A stretch of DNA of 64,000 bases from Streptomyces sp. NBC_01210 (GTDB taxonomy: Bacteria; Actinomycetota; Actinomycetes; Streptomycetales; Streptomycetaceae): positions 8,432,001 through 8,496,000 of the forward strand of contig NZ_CP108549.1 of assembly GCF_036010325.1 (NCBI RefSeq), in the 5' to 3' direction. Below, piece after piece: positions 55,609 to 64,000 of this stretch (position 1 is the first letter of the stretch; each line of letters opens with the position of its first letter). The notes under the pieces were generated by a model, which did not search any database, was not told the origin of the DNA, and worked only from the letters and a program-made list of their open reading frames with translations. A program made the translations under genes and the position numbers.

Positions 55609-56930
55609 GGGATCAGCCCCTTGGACTGGAGGGCGTCCTCGATCTGGTCGCCGATCTTCACGACGTCGCTCCGGGGACTGATCGCCGATGGCGGGGAGAG
55701 CGTGTGCGAGATCGCGATGGACACGTTCTGATAGGCGGGGGTCTGGGGACGGACGCTGGCGTTCTCCAGGGCCGAGAGCACTTCGGAGGCGAACGGGTAG
55801 CTCTTGAAGAGTGCCTTGTCGGAGTAGAGCGCGCGCAGCGTGGGCGGCAGCCCGCCCTTGAGCGCCGCGGTCATCTGGTTCTGACGGTTGCGCAGGCACA
55901 GCGCGGCCTCGAACGCGAGGTCAGGGTGGCGCGAGTAGGCGCCGACGGCGAGGTCGATGCCTCCGATGGTGGGTTTCGACGGTCGGCCGGGGCCCACGCC
56001 GGGGTAGGGCGCCCAGCGGAAACTCTTGAACAGGCCGGGCTTGTTCGCCTTCATCGAGGGATAGACGAACGGGTAGTTCAGCTCGAAGGCGGCGGTGCCC
56101 GACTCCATGGCCAGCCGGTTCTGATCCTCCATCTGATTGGACAAGGAGGGGTCTGCGGCGGGTGAGGTGGCCAAGTTGTGCATGATCGTGGCCGCTTGGA
56201 CCGCGGGCGGGCCGAGTGAGGGTGCAGTGGCTGTGGCGTTGAGGATGGAGCCGCCCGCGCTCTCCACGAGCGTGTTGAACCAGACCGTCAACCCCTCGTA
56301 CTGGGCGCCCTGGATCTCGACGTAGTGGGGCTTGCCCTCCTTGGCGAGGTTGCGTGCCATGCCCAGCATCTCGGCCCAGGTCATGGGGGGCTTGGGCACG
56401 AGGTCGCTTCGGTACCACAGCAACTGCGTGTTGGTGTTGTACGGGACGGCGTACAGCTTGCCCTTCCACGTCGCCGTTCGCAGCGGCACCTCGAGGGTGC
56501 CCGCGGTGGCACTCCGGCGATTGCCGCCCGTCCACGGCAGGATCCAATTGGCCTCGGCGAACTCCGCAGCCCAGGTGACATCGAGGCCCAGGATGTCCAG
56601 GGTGTCGTCGTGCGCGGCGAGCCGGCGGACGAGCTGCTGACGCTGGCCGTCCGCGCCGCGCGGGAGCTTGTTGTACGCGATGCGGTAGCGCCCGCCCGAG
56701 GCGCGGGTGCAGTTGCTCGCTGCGCCGGCCAGGGCACCTGAATCGTCGGGAAAGTTGTACCAGTTCAGGCTGACCGGGCCGGATTCGTCCGAGCCGCAGG
56801 AGGTCAGCAGTCCGGCCAGTAGGGGAAGCACGGTGAGGCACCGCAGCCGCCGTGCGGCGCCACGGCTCGCGGGTCGCGGCGATGCTTCGCCGCGCGCCCG
56901 CACCGGGGCCTGCCCGTTCGTGTGCCCCAC
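55605..56930 (-). CDS. Sugar-binding lipoprotein (LpqY-like)
   Basis: 441 residues from GTG 56930 (GGAGG six bases upstream). Lipobox LLTSCG after a basic/hydrophobic signal. The mature domain (SLNWYNFPDDSGALAGAASNCTRASGGRYRIAYNKLP) resembles trehalose/maltose-type binding proteins. Gene order binding protein - permease - permease - ATPase matches LpqY-SugA-SugB-SugC, which recycles trehalose in mycobacteria. The sugar is inferred. Confidence 0.85.
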   Translation of the reverse strand: MGHTNGQAPVRARGEASPRPASRGAARRLRCLTVLPLLAGLLTSCGSDESGPVSLNWYNFPDDSGALAGAASNCTRASGGRYRIAYNKLPRGADGQRQQLVRRLAAHDDTLDILGLDVTWAAEFAEANWILPWTGGNRRSATAGTLEVPLRTATWKGKLYAVPYNTNTQLLWYRSDLVPKPPMTWAEMLGMARNLAKEGKPHYVEIQGAQYEGLTVWFNTLVESAGGSILNATATAPSLGPPAVQAATIMHNLATSPAADPSLSNQMEDQNRLAMESGTAAFELNYPFVYPSMKANKPGLFKSFRWAPYPGVGPGRPSKPTIGGIDLAVGAYSRHPDLAFEAALCLRNRQNQMTAALKGGLPPTLRALYSDKALFKSYPFASEVLSALENASVRPQTPAYQNVSIAISHTLSPPSAISPRSDVVKIGDQIEDALQSKGLIP

Positions 56931-57203
56931 CGCTCACCTCCCGGACCCGGCGGTCACCGGGTGCCTGGTCACCCCGCACAGTGCCTTCGTCCCCGGAACG
57001 TAACGGGTCCTCTGCCCCGCCCAGCGCAACGCGTCGTGTGGGGGACCGGAGATCCCCCGGATGGCCAGCCCCCCTTGCCTGGCGGGTCCCCCTTTCCGGG
57101 CGGCGCGTTTCCGGGTGGCGCGCGACCTGGCCCCGGCGGGGGGATCCTGAAGGCAGGACTGCGTCGCGGCGGCGCACTGCGGCCGCGGGCGAGGAGGTGC
57201 GCC

Positions 57204-57500
57204 ATGACTCGGACACTTGAGTGGAAGGTCCGCGTTCGCCTGACCGAGGAGGACGGCACGACGAAGGCCGAGGCGGTGCTGGACACTGGCACCGCGACGC
57301 TCACCGGCCACGGGGTGGCCCACTGCAATCCCCAGGACGTGGACGTCCCCGCAATCGGCGACGAACTGGCGGCGAGCCGGGCCATGAGAGACATCGCCGG
57401 GCAGCTGATGAGGGTGGCCGATCGTGACCTGGAGGCTGTGGGCGCCGGATCGGGGAGCGGACCTATCCGGCCGCCTTACGCCTGGTCGGACATGACCTAG
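57204..57500 (+). CDS. DUF1876 family small protein
   Basis: 98 residues. Compact sequence MTRTLEWKVRVRLTEEDGTTKAEAVLDTG... with AHCNPQDVDVPAIGDELAASRAM, the DUF1876 pattern of actinobacteria. GAGGAGG precedes the ATG. Cytosolic and of unknown function; such genes often accompany stress-response genes. Confidence 0.85.
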   Translation: MTRTLEWKVRVRLTEEDGTTKAEAVLDTGTATLTGHGVAHCNPQDVDVPAIGDELAASRAMRDIAGQLMRVADRDLEAVGAGSGSGPIRPPYAWSDMT

Positions 57501-57612
57501 TAGTGCCGTTGCGTCCTGGGTCGCACGTGTAAGAGCCAGTTGTTATCAGGACCTGAACAATCGTGCTCCCACATATAGTTCACGGCGCGGCAGCGTGGGG
57601 GCGGGGGAGACG

Positions 57613-58170
57613 ATGAGCGGCGCGCGGGTGTGGTGGTATGCGGGTGCGTATGGAGTCCTGGCGGTGATGGTCGCCGGCTGCACGGCACCCGCGCCTGATG
57701 TCGATCCCACGCTGAGGAAGGCCGTCCAGCCGGTCGTGCATGACGCACTGGTCGCCGGACTGGAGAAGGAGGGCGGCATGCTGGCCGACTCCTCGTTGGC
57801 CTCCACGGCCCGGTGGTTCTGTGCGGAGAAGGTCGTCGAGATCCGCGAGATGGATGGCGGGGCCGTGAAGGTGGGTCTGGTCACGCGCTGCTCCGAACTG
57901 GCAGCGCGGGGCCGGACCCTTGTCGAGGGAACAGGCGTCCGCGCGCCGTGGCTGGTGGAGCTGTCCATGGACGGGAAGGGCGGCTACCACGTACGACGCC
58001 AGGACAGTCCGCCCGACGGCGTGGGCTATGACGAGTGGATCGGCCGTTCGTTCTCGCAAGGGGGCGCGGAGGTGGTGCGGCACGAGGACTGGGACGCTAC
58101 GAGCACGTTGGAGTCGGCCGCGCGCACGCATTTCCGGCTGCCGCCGGACGCGCCGGTCACCACGCTGTGA
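57613..58170 (+). CDS. Putative lipoprotein, unknown function
   Basis: 185 residues. N-terminal helix with lipobox VMVAGCT. The mature part has two cysteines (RWFCAEKVVEI; VTRCSELAARG) that may form a disulfide. GGGGAGA precedes the ATG. No family recognised; an AT-rich TATAGT box about 30 bases upstream is a candidate -10. Confidence 0.72.
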   Translation: MSGARVWWYAGAYGVLAVMVAGCTAPAPDVDPTLRKAVQPVVHDALVAGLEKEGGMLADSSLASTARWFCAEKVVEIREMDGGAVKVGLVTRCSELAARGRTLVEGTGVRAPWLVELSMDGKGGYHVRRQDSPPDGVGYDEWIGRSFSQGGAEVVRHEDWDATSTLESAARTHFRLPPDAPVTTL

Positions 58171-58355
58171 TCGCGCAGGGCAAATTGAGGAGCGGATTGG
58201 CATGTGCCCGAAGTGGTGGTGCGCGTTTTGGGGCGCGATCACCTGTGTCTGCCGCGCTACTTCGTGTCGAACGCCTGGCCGGGGCGGTAGAGGGCTCATG
58301 GTGGTTCCGGAGACACAGCCACTTGCCGGGACGGCCCAGGATCAAGGATCGATGC

Positions 58356-58865
58356 ATGAACAGCTCGGATTTGCTGGCGGATGCGTTCGAGCGCGTCCGG
58401 GAGGCAGTACACGCGGCGGTCGACGGGCTTTCACCGGATGACCTCAACGCCCGGCTGGATGACGACGCGAATTCGATCGCCTGGCTCGTATGGCATCTGT
58501 CGCGCATCCAGGACGATCACGTGGCTGATGCAGCCGCGTGGGAGCAGGTGTGGTTCTCCCAGGACTGGGCGGACCGTTTCGAGCTGCCCTTTACCAAGAG
58601 GGCGACCGGGTTCGGCCACTCCAGCAAGCAGGTCGCCGCGGTACAGGTCCAGTCCGCCGAGCTGCTGCTCGGCTACTACGACGCCGTCCACGAGCAGACC
58701 ATGCGATTCGTGCGCGGGCTCGACGACGCAGCGCTCGACAGAGTCGTGGACGAGACCTGGTCCCCGCCCGTCACTCTGGGCGTCCGTCTCGTCAGCGTCA
58801 TCGCCGACGACCTGCAGCACGTTGGCCAGGCAGCATTTGTTCGGGGCTCCTTGGAGCGCCGTTGA
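58356..58865 (+). CDS. DinB-like four-helix protein (DUF664 type)
   Basis: 169 residues. Histidines typical of the DinB metal site appear in WLVWHLSRIQDDHVADAA and DDLQHVGQAAFVRG. AAGGA precedes ATG 58356. Family members are mycothiol- or bacillithiol-dependent metalloenzymes or of unknown role, so a thiol-transferase function is plausible but unproved. Confidence 0.83.
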   Translation: MNSSDLLADAFERVREAVHAAVDGLSPDDLNARLDDDANSIAWLVWHLSRIQDDHVADAAAWEQVWFSQDWADRFELPFTKRATGFGHSSKQVAAVQVQSAELLLGYYDAVHEQTMRFVRGLDDAALDRVVDETWSPPVTLGVRLVSVIADDLQHVGQAAFVRGSLERR

Positions 58866-59049
58866 CGTGCTCCCCGGCCGGAAGTTGTCTGCCGGGGATT
58901 CCTGATTGTCGGCGCTCGCCTTTGTTCGGCAGGTTTGGAGTCCTTGCCGATTGGTCACCCGAGAGGCATCGGCAGGGCTGTAAAGACGCTGCGCCCGATG
59001 GCCGGCGCGGCTGCCTGCCGCAAAGACGGCACGATGTACGGAGCCGAGC

Positions 59050-59382
59050 ATGGGTGAAATGGACGCAGTCGAGAACGAGGCTCTCTGGGATGAGTTTCAC
59101 CAATTGGTGAACATGACCTCCCAGGAACTTAGCGCATGGCTCAAAACCCGCGAGGAGGCCGAGAGCGCGGAAACCTTGCCGGCGGGCGCCGACGTCGAGG
59201 CGGGCCGGCATGTGCTGTCGATTCTGTTGAAGCGGCGTGCCGACCTCACTGACGACGACGTTCAGGTCATGCACCAAGTCGTGGAAGCCGTCGAAACTCA
59301 GCAGGAGCGGGTGCGTGACGCCGGGGACGTTCAGGCGCGTCACAGCCTCATGACCCTCGGGCACGATCCGCTCAAGCCCTGA
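59050..59382 (+). CDS. DUF3140 family protein
   Basis: 110 residues. Core LWDEFHQLVNMTSQELSAWLKTREEAESAETLPAG and HVLSILLKRRADLTDDDVQVMHQVVEAVETQQ match the actinobacterial DUF3140 pattern. Acidic, helical, cytosolic. GGAG six bases before ATG 59050. Function unknown. Confidence 0.82.
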   Translation: MGEMDAVENEALWDEFHQLVNMTSQELSAWLKTREEAESAETLPAGADVEAGRHVLSILLKRRADLTDDDVQVMHQVVEAVETQQERVRDAGDVQARHSLMTLGHDPLKP

Positions 59383-59400
59383 AAGAGGCGGAGCGGTGGG

Positions 59401-59435
59401 GGTTGACGCCAAAAGCGGCAGGGGTTGACGCTAAA
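59401..59435. repeat. Two direct repeats GGTTGACGCYAAA
   Basis: GGTTGACGCCAAA at 59401-59413 and GGTTGACGCTAAA at 59423-59435, period 22 bases, just downstream of the DUF3140 stop and before a long hairpin. Confidence 0.55.
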
Positions 59436-59440
59436 GGTGC

Positions 59441-59474
59441 TGGACCTGACGCGGTGGGTACCGCCTCAGGTCCA
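59441..59474. terminator. Long stem-loop between convergent DUF3140 and CsbD genes
   Basis: TGGACCTGACGCGGT / ACCGCCTCAGGTCCA: 14 of 15 positions pair, loop GGGT. Serves as terminator for both flanking genes. Confidence 0.8.
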
Positions 59475-59493
59475 GTCCTTGAGTGATCCCGGC

Positions 59494-59667
59494 TTACCGT
59501 CCGGACTTCTTCGCCCGGTCGGCAGCCTTTTCGGTGACTTCCTGGGTCTTGCCCGTGATCTGCTCGCCACGGCCCTCCGCCTGCATGCTCAGGTCGTCAG
59601 TGGCCTTGCCGACGGTTTCCTTCATCTTTCCCTTGACCTGCTTTGCCTTCGCCTTTGCCTTGCTCAT
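59494..59667 (-). CDS. CsbD family stress protein
   Basis: 57 residues from ATG 59667 (AAAGGG upstream). Lys-rich start SKAKAKAKQVKGKMKETVGKATDDLSMQAEGRGEQITGK is the CsbD pattern. Small, highly charged and probably helical; known in bacilli as sigma-B controlled with no defined activity. Confidence 0.87.
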   Translation of the reverse strand: MSKAKAKAKQVKGKMKETVGKATDDLSMQAEGRGEQITGKTQEVTEKAADRAKKSGR

Positions 59668-59801
59668 GACGGTTGCCCTTTCATGTGGGGAGTGGGCTGG
59701 CATGCCCATCTTGCGCTCATCACCCAGAGTGCGCATGTGGATACCGATTGATCATTTTGTTGCTTACAGTAACCATTTGACCCTCTCCAGGGTGCTGCCG
59801 G

Positions 59802-60335
59802 TCACTTGCCGAAGTCCGGGATGAACGTCGAGGAGAAAGCCTTCAGATCGGCGGGCTTCCGGCTCGTGATCAGGGTGGCGGGGGCGGCACGGCAGACCTC
59901 GACCTCCTCGTCAACCCACGTGCCGCCCGCGTTGCGGATGTCGGTCTGCAGGCTGGGCCAAGAGGTCAGCGTCCTCCCGCGGACCACGTCGGCCTCCACC
60001 AGCGTCCAGGGGGCGTGACAGATCGCTGCCACCGGCTTGGCCAGGTCAAAGAACAGCCTGACGAAGGCGACGGCCGATTTGTTCATGCGCAGTGTGTCCG
60101 GATTGGCGACGCCTCCGGGAAGCACCAGCCCGGCATAGTCCTCTGCATTGCTCTCCGCGACCGTCCGGTCAACGGGGAAGGTGTCGGCCTTGTCGAGGTG
60201 GTGGAAAGCCTGCACGCGTCCGGACTTTGTCGAGATCAGTTCCGGCTCGCCACCGGCTTCGACGACAGCTTTCCAGGGGTCGGTCAGTTCGACCTGTTCC
60301 ACACCCTCGGGAGCCATGAGAAACGCCACTCGCAC
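59802..60335 (-). CDS. DJ-1/PfpI family protein
   Basis: 177 residues from GTG 60335, preceded by GGAAAGGA; an in-frame ATG at 60404 would add 23 residues not seen in the family. Nucleophile-elbow cysteine in VAAICHAPWTLVEADVV, with GLVLPGGVANPD and EVEVCRAAPATLITSRKPADLKAF. General stress-type class I amidotransferase fold; glyoxalase, protease or chaperone activity has been reported for relatives. Confidence 0.85.
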   Translation of the reverse strand: MRVAFLMAPEGVEQVELTDPWKAVVEAGGEPELISTKSGRVQAFHHLDKADTFPVDRTVAESNAEDYAGLVLPGGVANPDTLRMNKSAVAFVRLFFDLAKPVAAICHAPWTLVEADVVRGRTLTSWPSLQTDIRNAGGTWVDEEVEVCRAAPATLITSRKPADLKAFSSTFIPDFGK

Positions 60336-60819
60336 GGGACTCACGTCCTTTCCGTCGATGCGCGGCGATATGTACCCGTCCACCTCAACCGCGAGTGCCC
60401 ACATTGCCGCGGCATATCCCAAACTTTCAGAACCCGTCTTCCGGGCGGGCCGCTGGGAGGTCGGAACCGGACCAGGATGCGGTGTCCGAGCCCGTACCCA
60501 GCCTGATGAGCGTGCTATTTCCGCTTGGTGGGCAATCCAGCGAATGCGATTCGTCCCCCGCCCGCATGGCATGTGCCTCATGATTGCCAGGCAGCTACTT
60601 TCCGTCACAAGCGCCGGGGTGTTTCGCATCCCCGCCGTCGGTTACCCGGGTCGCAGTACCGGGGTGCCGCCTCAGAGAGCGGGGCGGGACCTCAGAGGTC
60701 GTGGCCGCGACCTCATCACCCCGTGCGACCTGTCTTTTTGACCGCTGCTTCCCTTGTCCGTGCCGAGCGGATGCGCGATGTGGGCATCGGAGCCGAGACC
60801 GATGGACCTCTCACCCTGT
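60336..60819. other. Gene-free stretch upstream of the PfpI gene
   Basis: 484 bases. On the leftward strand GGGTAC (60377-60372), resembling a stress-sigma -10 element, lies about 37 bases before GTG 60335. Nothing else convincing was found; the rightmost part is the 3' flank of the FAD oxidoreductase gene. Confidence 0.4.
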
Positions 60820-62370
60820 TCATCCCCCGGTTCCGGACGCCTCACGAGATTCCAGTGGCCGGGTGGCGGGTCCGTGCAGGACCGCACCGTCCGTTGCGAA
60901 GCGGGAGCCGTGGCAGGGGCATTCCCAGACCCGCTCGGCATCGTTGAACTGCACCAGGCAGCCGAGGTGAGTGCAGCGCGCGGAGAGCACGCTGGCATGG
61001 CCCGACTCGTCGCGGTACACGGCGCAGCGCCTTCCCTCCAGTCGTACGACCGCTCCGCTGCCGGGCGGGATGTCGTTCACCGAGTCGACGTGGCTGGTGT
61101 GCAAGCGGTCGCCGACAAAGTGCCGGGCGGCAGAAGTCTGGGACTTCACCAGCTCCGCCGTCTCGCTGACCCGAGGCAGCCTTCTCGGGTCGTACAGGTC
61201 GGTCCAGGCAGGTCGGCCCCCGCCTGCGATGTGGGCCGCGAGCAGGCGGCCGGCCATCACCCCGTTGCTCATGCCCCAGCCGCCGAAGCCGGTGGCCACA
61301 TAGACGTGCTGGGTGCCCGGGTGGGCGTGTCCGACGTACGGCAGGTGATCGCTCGAGTCGTTGTCCTGCGCCGCCCAGCGGTAGGCGTTGTCGGCCTCTG
61401 CGAAGCCGGGCATCCGCTCGCGCGCCCAGGAGTCGAGGCGCGCGAACCGTTGCCGTACGTCTCCGGCCCCCGGCTCGAACGATTCACCTGTGACGATGAG
61501 CAGCCGGCGTCCTTCGTCGTAGGGCGCGCTGCGCACCGAACGGACCCTGTCCTCGGGACTCATGTACATGCCCGTGGGCGCGGCATCGGACGGTACCGGC
61601 GCGGCGATCACCAGTTCCCGACGGGGCTTGAGCCGGGTGAAGAGGAAGGTGCGGTCGAATACCGGGTAGTGGGTCGCGATGACGGCATCGCGCGCCTGGA
61701 CCGTCACTCCGCCCTCCGTGGACAGACGGCAGCGGCTGCCGTCGTGGAGTGCGGTGACGCGGCTGCGTTCGTGAATGCGGCCGCCCGCGGCGACGAACTT
61801 CTCGGCCAAGGCGAGCAGAAACTTCCGCGGATGGAACTGCAGCTGGCTATCGACGCGCACCGAGCCGGAGACCGGGAAGGGCAGTTCCGTCTCGGTCACG
61901 AAGGAGGCGTCGAGTCCTGCCCTGCGGGCCGCCTCCGCCTCTTCCCTGATCTCGCCCGCGCGCTTCGAATCCTCTGCGTATGTGTAGGCAGGGGCGCGCT
62001 CCAGGTCGGCGTCGATGCCCAGCTGGGCACAGAGAGTCGCTGTCCGCTCGACCGCGTCCTGCTGCGAGAGCGCATACAAACCGGCGTTGTCGGCGCCGTG
62101 CTTCGCCTCCAGCCGCGCATATGCCAGACCGTGCAGGGACGTCAGTTTGGCTGTGGTGTATCCGGTCACTCCGGCGGCGATCCGGTCCGCCTCCAGGACG
62201 ACGACGTCCAGGCCCGCCCGGACCAGTTCCCATGCGGTGCACAGGCCGGCGATGCCCCCGCCGATGACGGCGACTTCGGCGGTCAGGTCCGTGCCGGCGG
62301 GTGGGTAGCCGGTACCGGGGGTGGTGACCATCCAGTACGACTCGTCGATTGTCGGGCGCTCCGCAGCCAT
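60820..62370 (-). CDS. FAD-dependent oxidoreductase (DAO fold) with C-terminal Rieske domain
   Basis: 516 residues from ATG 62370 (AAGGGAAG upstream). FAD motif VAVIGGGIAGLCTAWELVRAGLDVVVLEADRIAAGVTGYTTAK. A C-terminal Rieske [2Fe-2S] domain has ligands in CTHLGC and CPCHGSRF. Members oxidise amines or amino acids, or act in unknown redox roles; the fused Rieske centre would pass electrons onward instead of to oxygen. It sits among small stress genes rather than in a catabolic operon. Confidence 0.88.
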   Translation of the reverse strand: MAAERPTIDESYWMVTTPGTGYPPAGTDLTAEVAVIGGGIAGLCTAWELVRAGLDVVVLEADRIAAGVTGYTTAKLTSLHGLAYARLEAKHGADNAGLYALSQQDAVERTATLCAQLGIDADLERAPAYTYAEDSKRAGEIREEAEAARRAGLDASFVTETELPFPVSGSVRVDSQLQFHPRKFLLALAEKFVAAGGRIHERSRVTALHDGSRCRLSTEGGVTVQARDAVIATHYPVFDRTFLFTRLKPRRELVIAAPVPSDAAPTGMYMSPEDRVRSVRSAPYDEGRRLLIVTGESFEPGAGDVRQRFARLDSWARERMPGFAEADNAYRWAAQDNDSSDHLPYVGHAHPGTQHVYVATGFGGWGMSNGVMAGRLLAAHIAGGGRPAWTDLYDPRRLPRVSETAELVKSQTSAARHFVGDRLHTSHVDSVNDIPPGSGAVVRLEGRRCAVYRDESGHASVLSARCTHLGCLVQFNDAERVWECPCHGSRFATDGAVLHGPATRPLESREASGTGG

Positions 62371-62467
62371 GATTGCCGACTTCCCTTTCTGCCCTTTGGC
62401 CAACGGCGTCGCGCGCGAACGCACTTCCATCGGCCCAGTGCGCCGAGGGCGCGACGTACGGCACCAA

Positions 62468-62713
62468 TCACTCGGTCCTCGCGCGGGCGCCTTCCCGTGT
62501 CCTGCCGGGCGCCACAGGGCGGTCGGAATGGCGCTTCAGGTACTCGGCTTCAAGTTCCGTCATGCGGATGCTGTGCGCTACCAGCGCGTTCTGTGAGCCG
62601 TGCAGCAACGTGTCGTGCCGCGTGCGGTGAATGGTTTCCAGCTCCCGCAGTAGCTGCTGGTCGTCGAGATCTCCCGGCCCCACACCCCTGTGCCTGCCTC
62701 CAGCGTCGCTCAT
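62468..62713 (-). CDS. Small conserved actinobacterial protein (DUF6158-like)
   Basis: 81 residues from ATG 62713 (AAGGAAG upstream). Core GVGPGDLDDQQLLRELETIHRTRHDTLLHGSQNALVAHSIRMTELEAEYLKRHSDR fits a short helical family common in streptomycete stress regions. On the leftward strand a GGGTAG box (62755-62750) lies about 36 bases upstream. Function unknown. Confidence 0.75.
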   Translation of the reverse strand: MSDAGGRHRGVGPGDLDDQQLLRELETIHRTRHDTLLHGSQNALVAHSIRMTELEAEYLKRHSDRPVAPGRTREGARARTE

Positions 62714-63025
62714 CGGACTTCCTTCCGTCTGCACTTCGTTCAGTACCTGCTACCCGCTGGGGAAGCAACTACGTAATGCCGTCGATTCGGGCAGGGGGCG
62801 CGGGGGCGGCAGCGCTCCAGTTGCTGCGTTGCGTCGCCCGCCGGAGCTTCTCTTCCACTCTGGCCCCATGGACAGGCTTTGGCACGCGAGCCGACACGGG
62901 ACCGCGATGGTCGCTGGACGAGTACGGTGCATTTGGTGAGGATCTACTCGTAGGCCCAGCCCGGTGACCGGGGTACCCCGGCCGACCTGCGGCCGGCCGG
63001 AGGCAGCGCTGTGGAGGGCGGACGC
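62714..63025. other. Gene-free stretch with a 14-base palindrome
   Basis: 312 bases between divergent genes. Contains the perfect palindrome CCGGGGTACCCCGG at 62968-62981, 45 bases upstream of the nucleotidyltransferase start, a possible operator. No gene seen. Confidence 0.45.
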
Positions 63026-63640
63026 GTGCAGCAACAGAGCGCAGAGGTGCGGGGCAGTGCCTGGCCACTCCCGCCGGATCGCACTCAGGCGATCCTGGAA
63101 GCCACCAAGCATGTGGCCGCCACACTCAAGAGCGGCGGGCACTCGTTCGCTCTGGCCGGCAGTGTGGCCGCCTACGCTCACGGCGTGCCGGTCAGCCTCC
63201 AGCACGACGCCGACTTCTGCATTCTGCGCGAAGACGCGGCGGTGGTGTCCGAGGCGCTGGAGAACGCTGAGGTCGAGGTGCGTACCCCGCCGGAGGACTG
63301 GCTGATCAAGGCCCGCAGCCATGGCGAGGAAATCGACCTGATCTTCGAGCTGGCACAACAGCCGGTGACTCCAGAGCTGCTCGGCCGGGCCGAGACCCTG
63401 CCGGTGGACTCGGTGCGCATGCCTGTGCTGTCGCCCACCGACCTCGTCAGTAGTCTGCTCGCCGCCTTCTCCGAGCATCACTGTGACTTCGGAGCCGTAC
63501 TCCCCATCGCCCGGGGCCTCCGCGAGAAGATCGACTGGGACCGAGTGCGCCGCGAACACCGGGATTCGCCGATGCCCGAGGCGTTTCTCTACCTCCTCGA
63601 GCTTCTGGAGATCATCCAAAAGCGGGAGGCAAAGCCATGA
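63026..63640 (+). CDS. Nucleotidyltransferase-fold protein
   Basis: 204 residues from GTG 63026 (GGAGG eight bases upstream). The fold signature is seen in HSFALAGSVAAYAHGVPVSLQHDADFCIL (G-S then D-x-D), with a later acidic residue in GEEIDLIFEL. Resembles the AbiEii/MNT-type nucleotidyltransferase superfamily. Ends in an ATGA overlap with the next gene. Substrate unknown. Confidence 0.75.
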   Translation: MQQQSAEVRGSAWPLPPDRTQAILEATKHVAATLKSGGHSFALAGSVAAYAHGVPVSLQHDADFCILREDAAVVSEALENAEVEVRTPPEDWLIKARSHGEEIDLIFELAQQPVTPELLGRAETLPVDSVRMPVLSPTDLVSSLLAAFSEHHCDFGAVLPIARGLREKIDWDRVRREHRDSPMPEAFLYLLELLEIIQKREAKP

Positions 63641-63891
63641 CTCATGGCGACACCGCCGAGTACCGCATCGCACACCTGAGGGACCGGCTGGCGAGCGGCC
63701 CGACCGCGGAGATGGGTGTACGGATCGAGTTGCGCGGCGACACCGTCCTGCTGTCCGGCACAGTCTCGAGCCCCGAATGCCGGGACGAGATTCTGCGTGT
63801 CGCGCGAGAGGTGCTCCAGGGGCTCTCGTTGCGGGAGGACTTGGTGGTGGTGTCCACGACCGCACCCGACCATCCTGAGGAGCTCTCGTGA
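63637..63891 (+). CDS. BON-like domain small protein
   Basis: 84 residues. MGVRIELRGDTVLLSGTVSSPECRDEILRVAREVLQG fits the beta-alpha BON pattern (osmotic-stress and membrane-binding domain), but no signal peptide is present. Overlaps both neighbours (ATGA upstream, GTGA downstream), so all three are coupled. Confidence 0.7.
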   Translation: MTHGDTAEYRIAHLRDRLASGPTAEMGVRIELRGDTVLLSGTVSSPECRDEILRVAREVLQGLSLREDLVVVSTTAPDHPEELS

Positions 63892-64000
63892 TCCGAGTAG
63901 CGGCAGTCGGCGACATCCACATGGGACGCGACAGTGCGGGGACGCTCCGGCCGGCCTTCGACACTCTGGGCGAGTGCGCCGACGTGCTACTGCTCGCCGG
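63888..64000 (+). CDS. Metallophosphoesterase, truncated by the window end
   Basis: The first 37 codons only. IRVAAVGDIHMGRDSAG carries the D-x-H metal motif of calcineurin-like phosphoesterases; ADVLLLAG leads into the expected GD motif, which is cut. GTG 63888 lies in a GTGA overlap with GAGGAG upstream. Confidence 0.75.
   Translation, partial: MIRVAAVGDIHMGRDSAGTLRPAFDTLGECADVLLLA

Noticed and set aside
60820..62370. The missing gamma-glutamyl-amine oxidase (PuuB-like) for the 25-36 kb pathway
   Set aside because: Right fold class, but located 25 kb away among stress genes, fused to a Rieske domain, and without the shared operator.
60754..62967. A 737-codon + strand frame opposite the FAD/Rieske oxidoreductase
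   Set aside because: Antisense to a protein with clear FAD and Rieske motifs.

Overview
The window is actinobacterial chromosome, almost certainly from a Streptomyces species. It has very high G+C, many GTG starts with strong GGAGG-type ribosome binding sites, and operons joined by ATGA or GTGA overlaps. Gene families typical of streptomycetes are present: SpoIIE/PAS phosphatases, an ECF41 sigma factor, a GH18 chitinase behind DasR-type boxes, DUF1876/DUF3140/CsbD proteins and Tat lipoproteins. No tRNA, rRNA, CRISPR array, transposase or phage gene was seen. The region looks like accessory catabolic chromosome.

Region 1 (1-17.5 kb) is an amine and acid catabolism block. A leftward operon (small unknown protein, NuoF-like flavoprotein, 63-residue ferredoxin, ADP-forming acyl-CoA synthetase cut by the window edge) diverges from a Rieske oxygenase of the quaternary-amine type. 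The intergenic gap holds two matching 20-bp dyads. Rightward follow a complete PotD-PotB-PotC-PotA polyamine-type importer, a flavin amine oxidase and an aminobutyraldehyde-type aldehyde dehydrogenase. Facing them is a GntR regulator - DapA-family lyase - IlvD/Edd dehydratase operon with 4-base overlaps, and then NADP-type glutamate dehydrogenase, which fits ammonia released by amine oxidation.

Region 2 (17.5-25.6 kb) is mixed: a MarR regulator divergent from an alpha/beta hydrolase, an ECF41 sigma factor with its linked NAD(P)-binding protein, a beta-lactamase-like gene remnant, an AI-2E family transporter, a lipoprotein, and a chitinase gene interrupted by one in-frame TAG immediately after its secretion signal.

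Region 3 (25.6-37.2 kb) is the most coherent system. It contains a glutamine-synthetase-like ligase with a PLP decarboxylase; an acetoacetate-decarboxylase-family enzyme with three homoprotocatechuate meta-cleavage enzymes (HpcC, HpcB and HpcE types); a second aldehyde dehydrogenase with a PuuD-type gamma-glutamyl hydrolase; and a MarR regulator. All three promoters carry the same dyad, CGTTTG-N4-CAAACG. A fourth near-match lies before a secreted intradiol dioxygenase. I infer one regulon for amine or aromatic-amine breakdown through catechol ring cleavage.

Region 4 (37.4-64 kb) holds a secreted PI-PLC with a ricin lectin domain, a secreted beta-propeller divergent from a TetR regulator across a 13-bp inverted repeat, an FMN-binding protein, a doubly deleted response-regulator pseudogene, a PucR regulator, and a DUF485/solute:sodium symporter pair. 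These are followed by three consecutive PP2C (SpoIIE) phosphatases, an LpqY/SugABC-like sugar ABC transporter, a group of small stress-type proteins, a FAD oxidoreductase with a Rieske domain, and at the right edge an overlapping nucleotidyltransferase - BON-like protein - metallophosphoesterase set.
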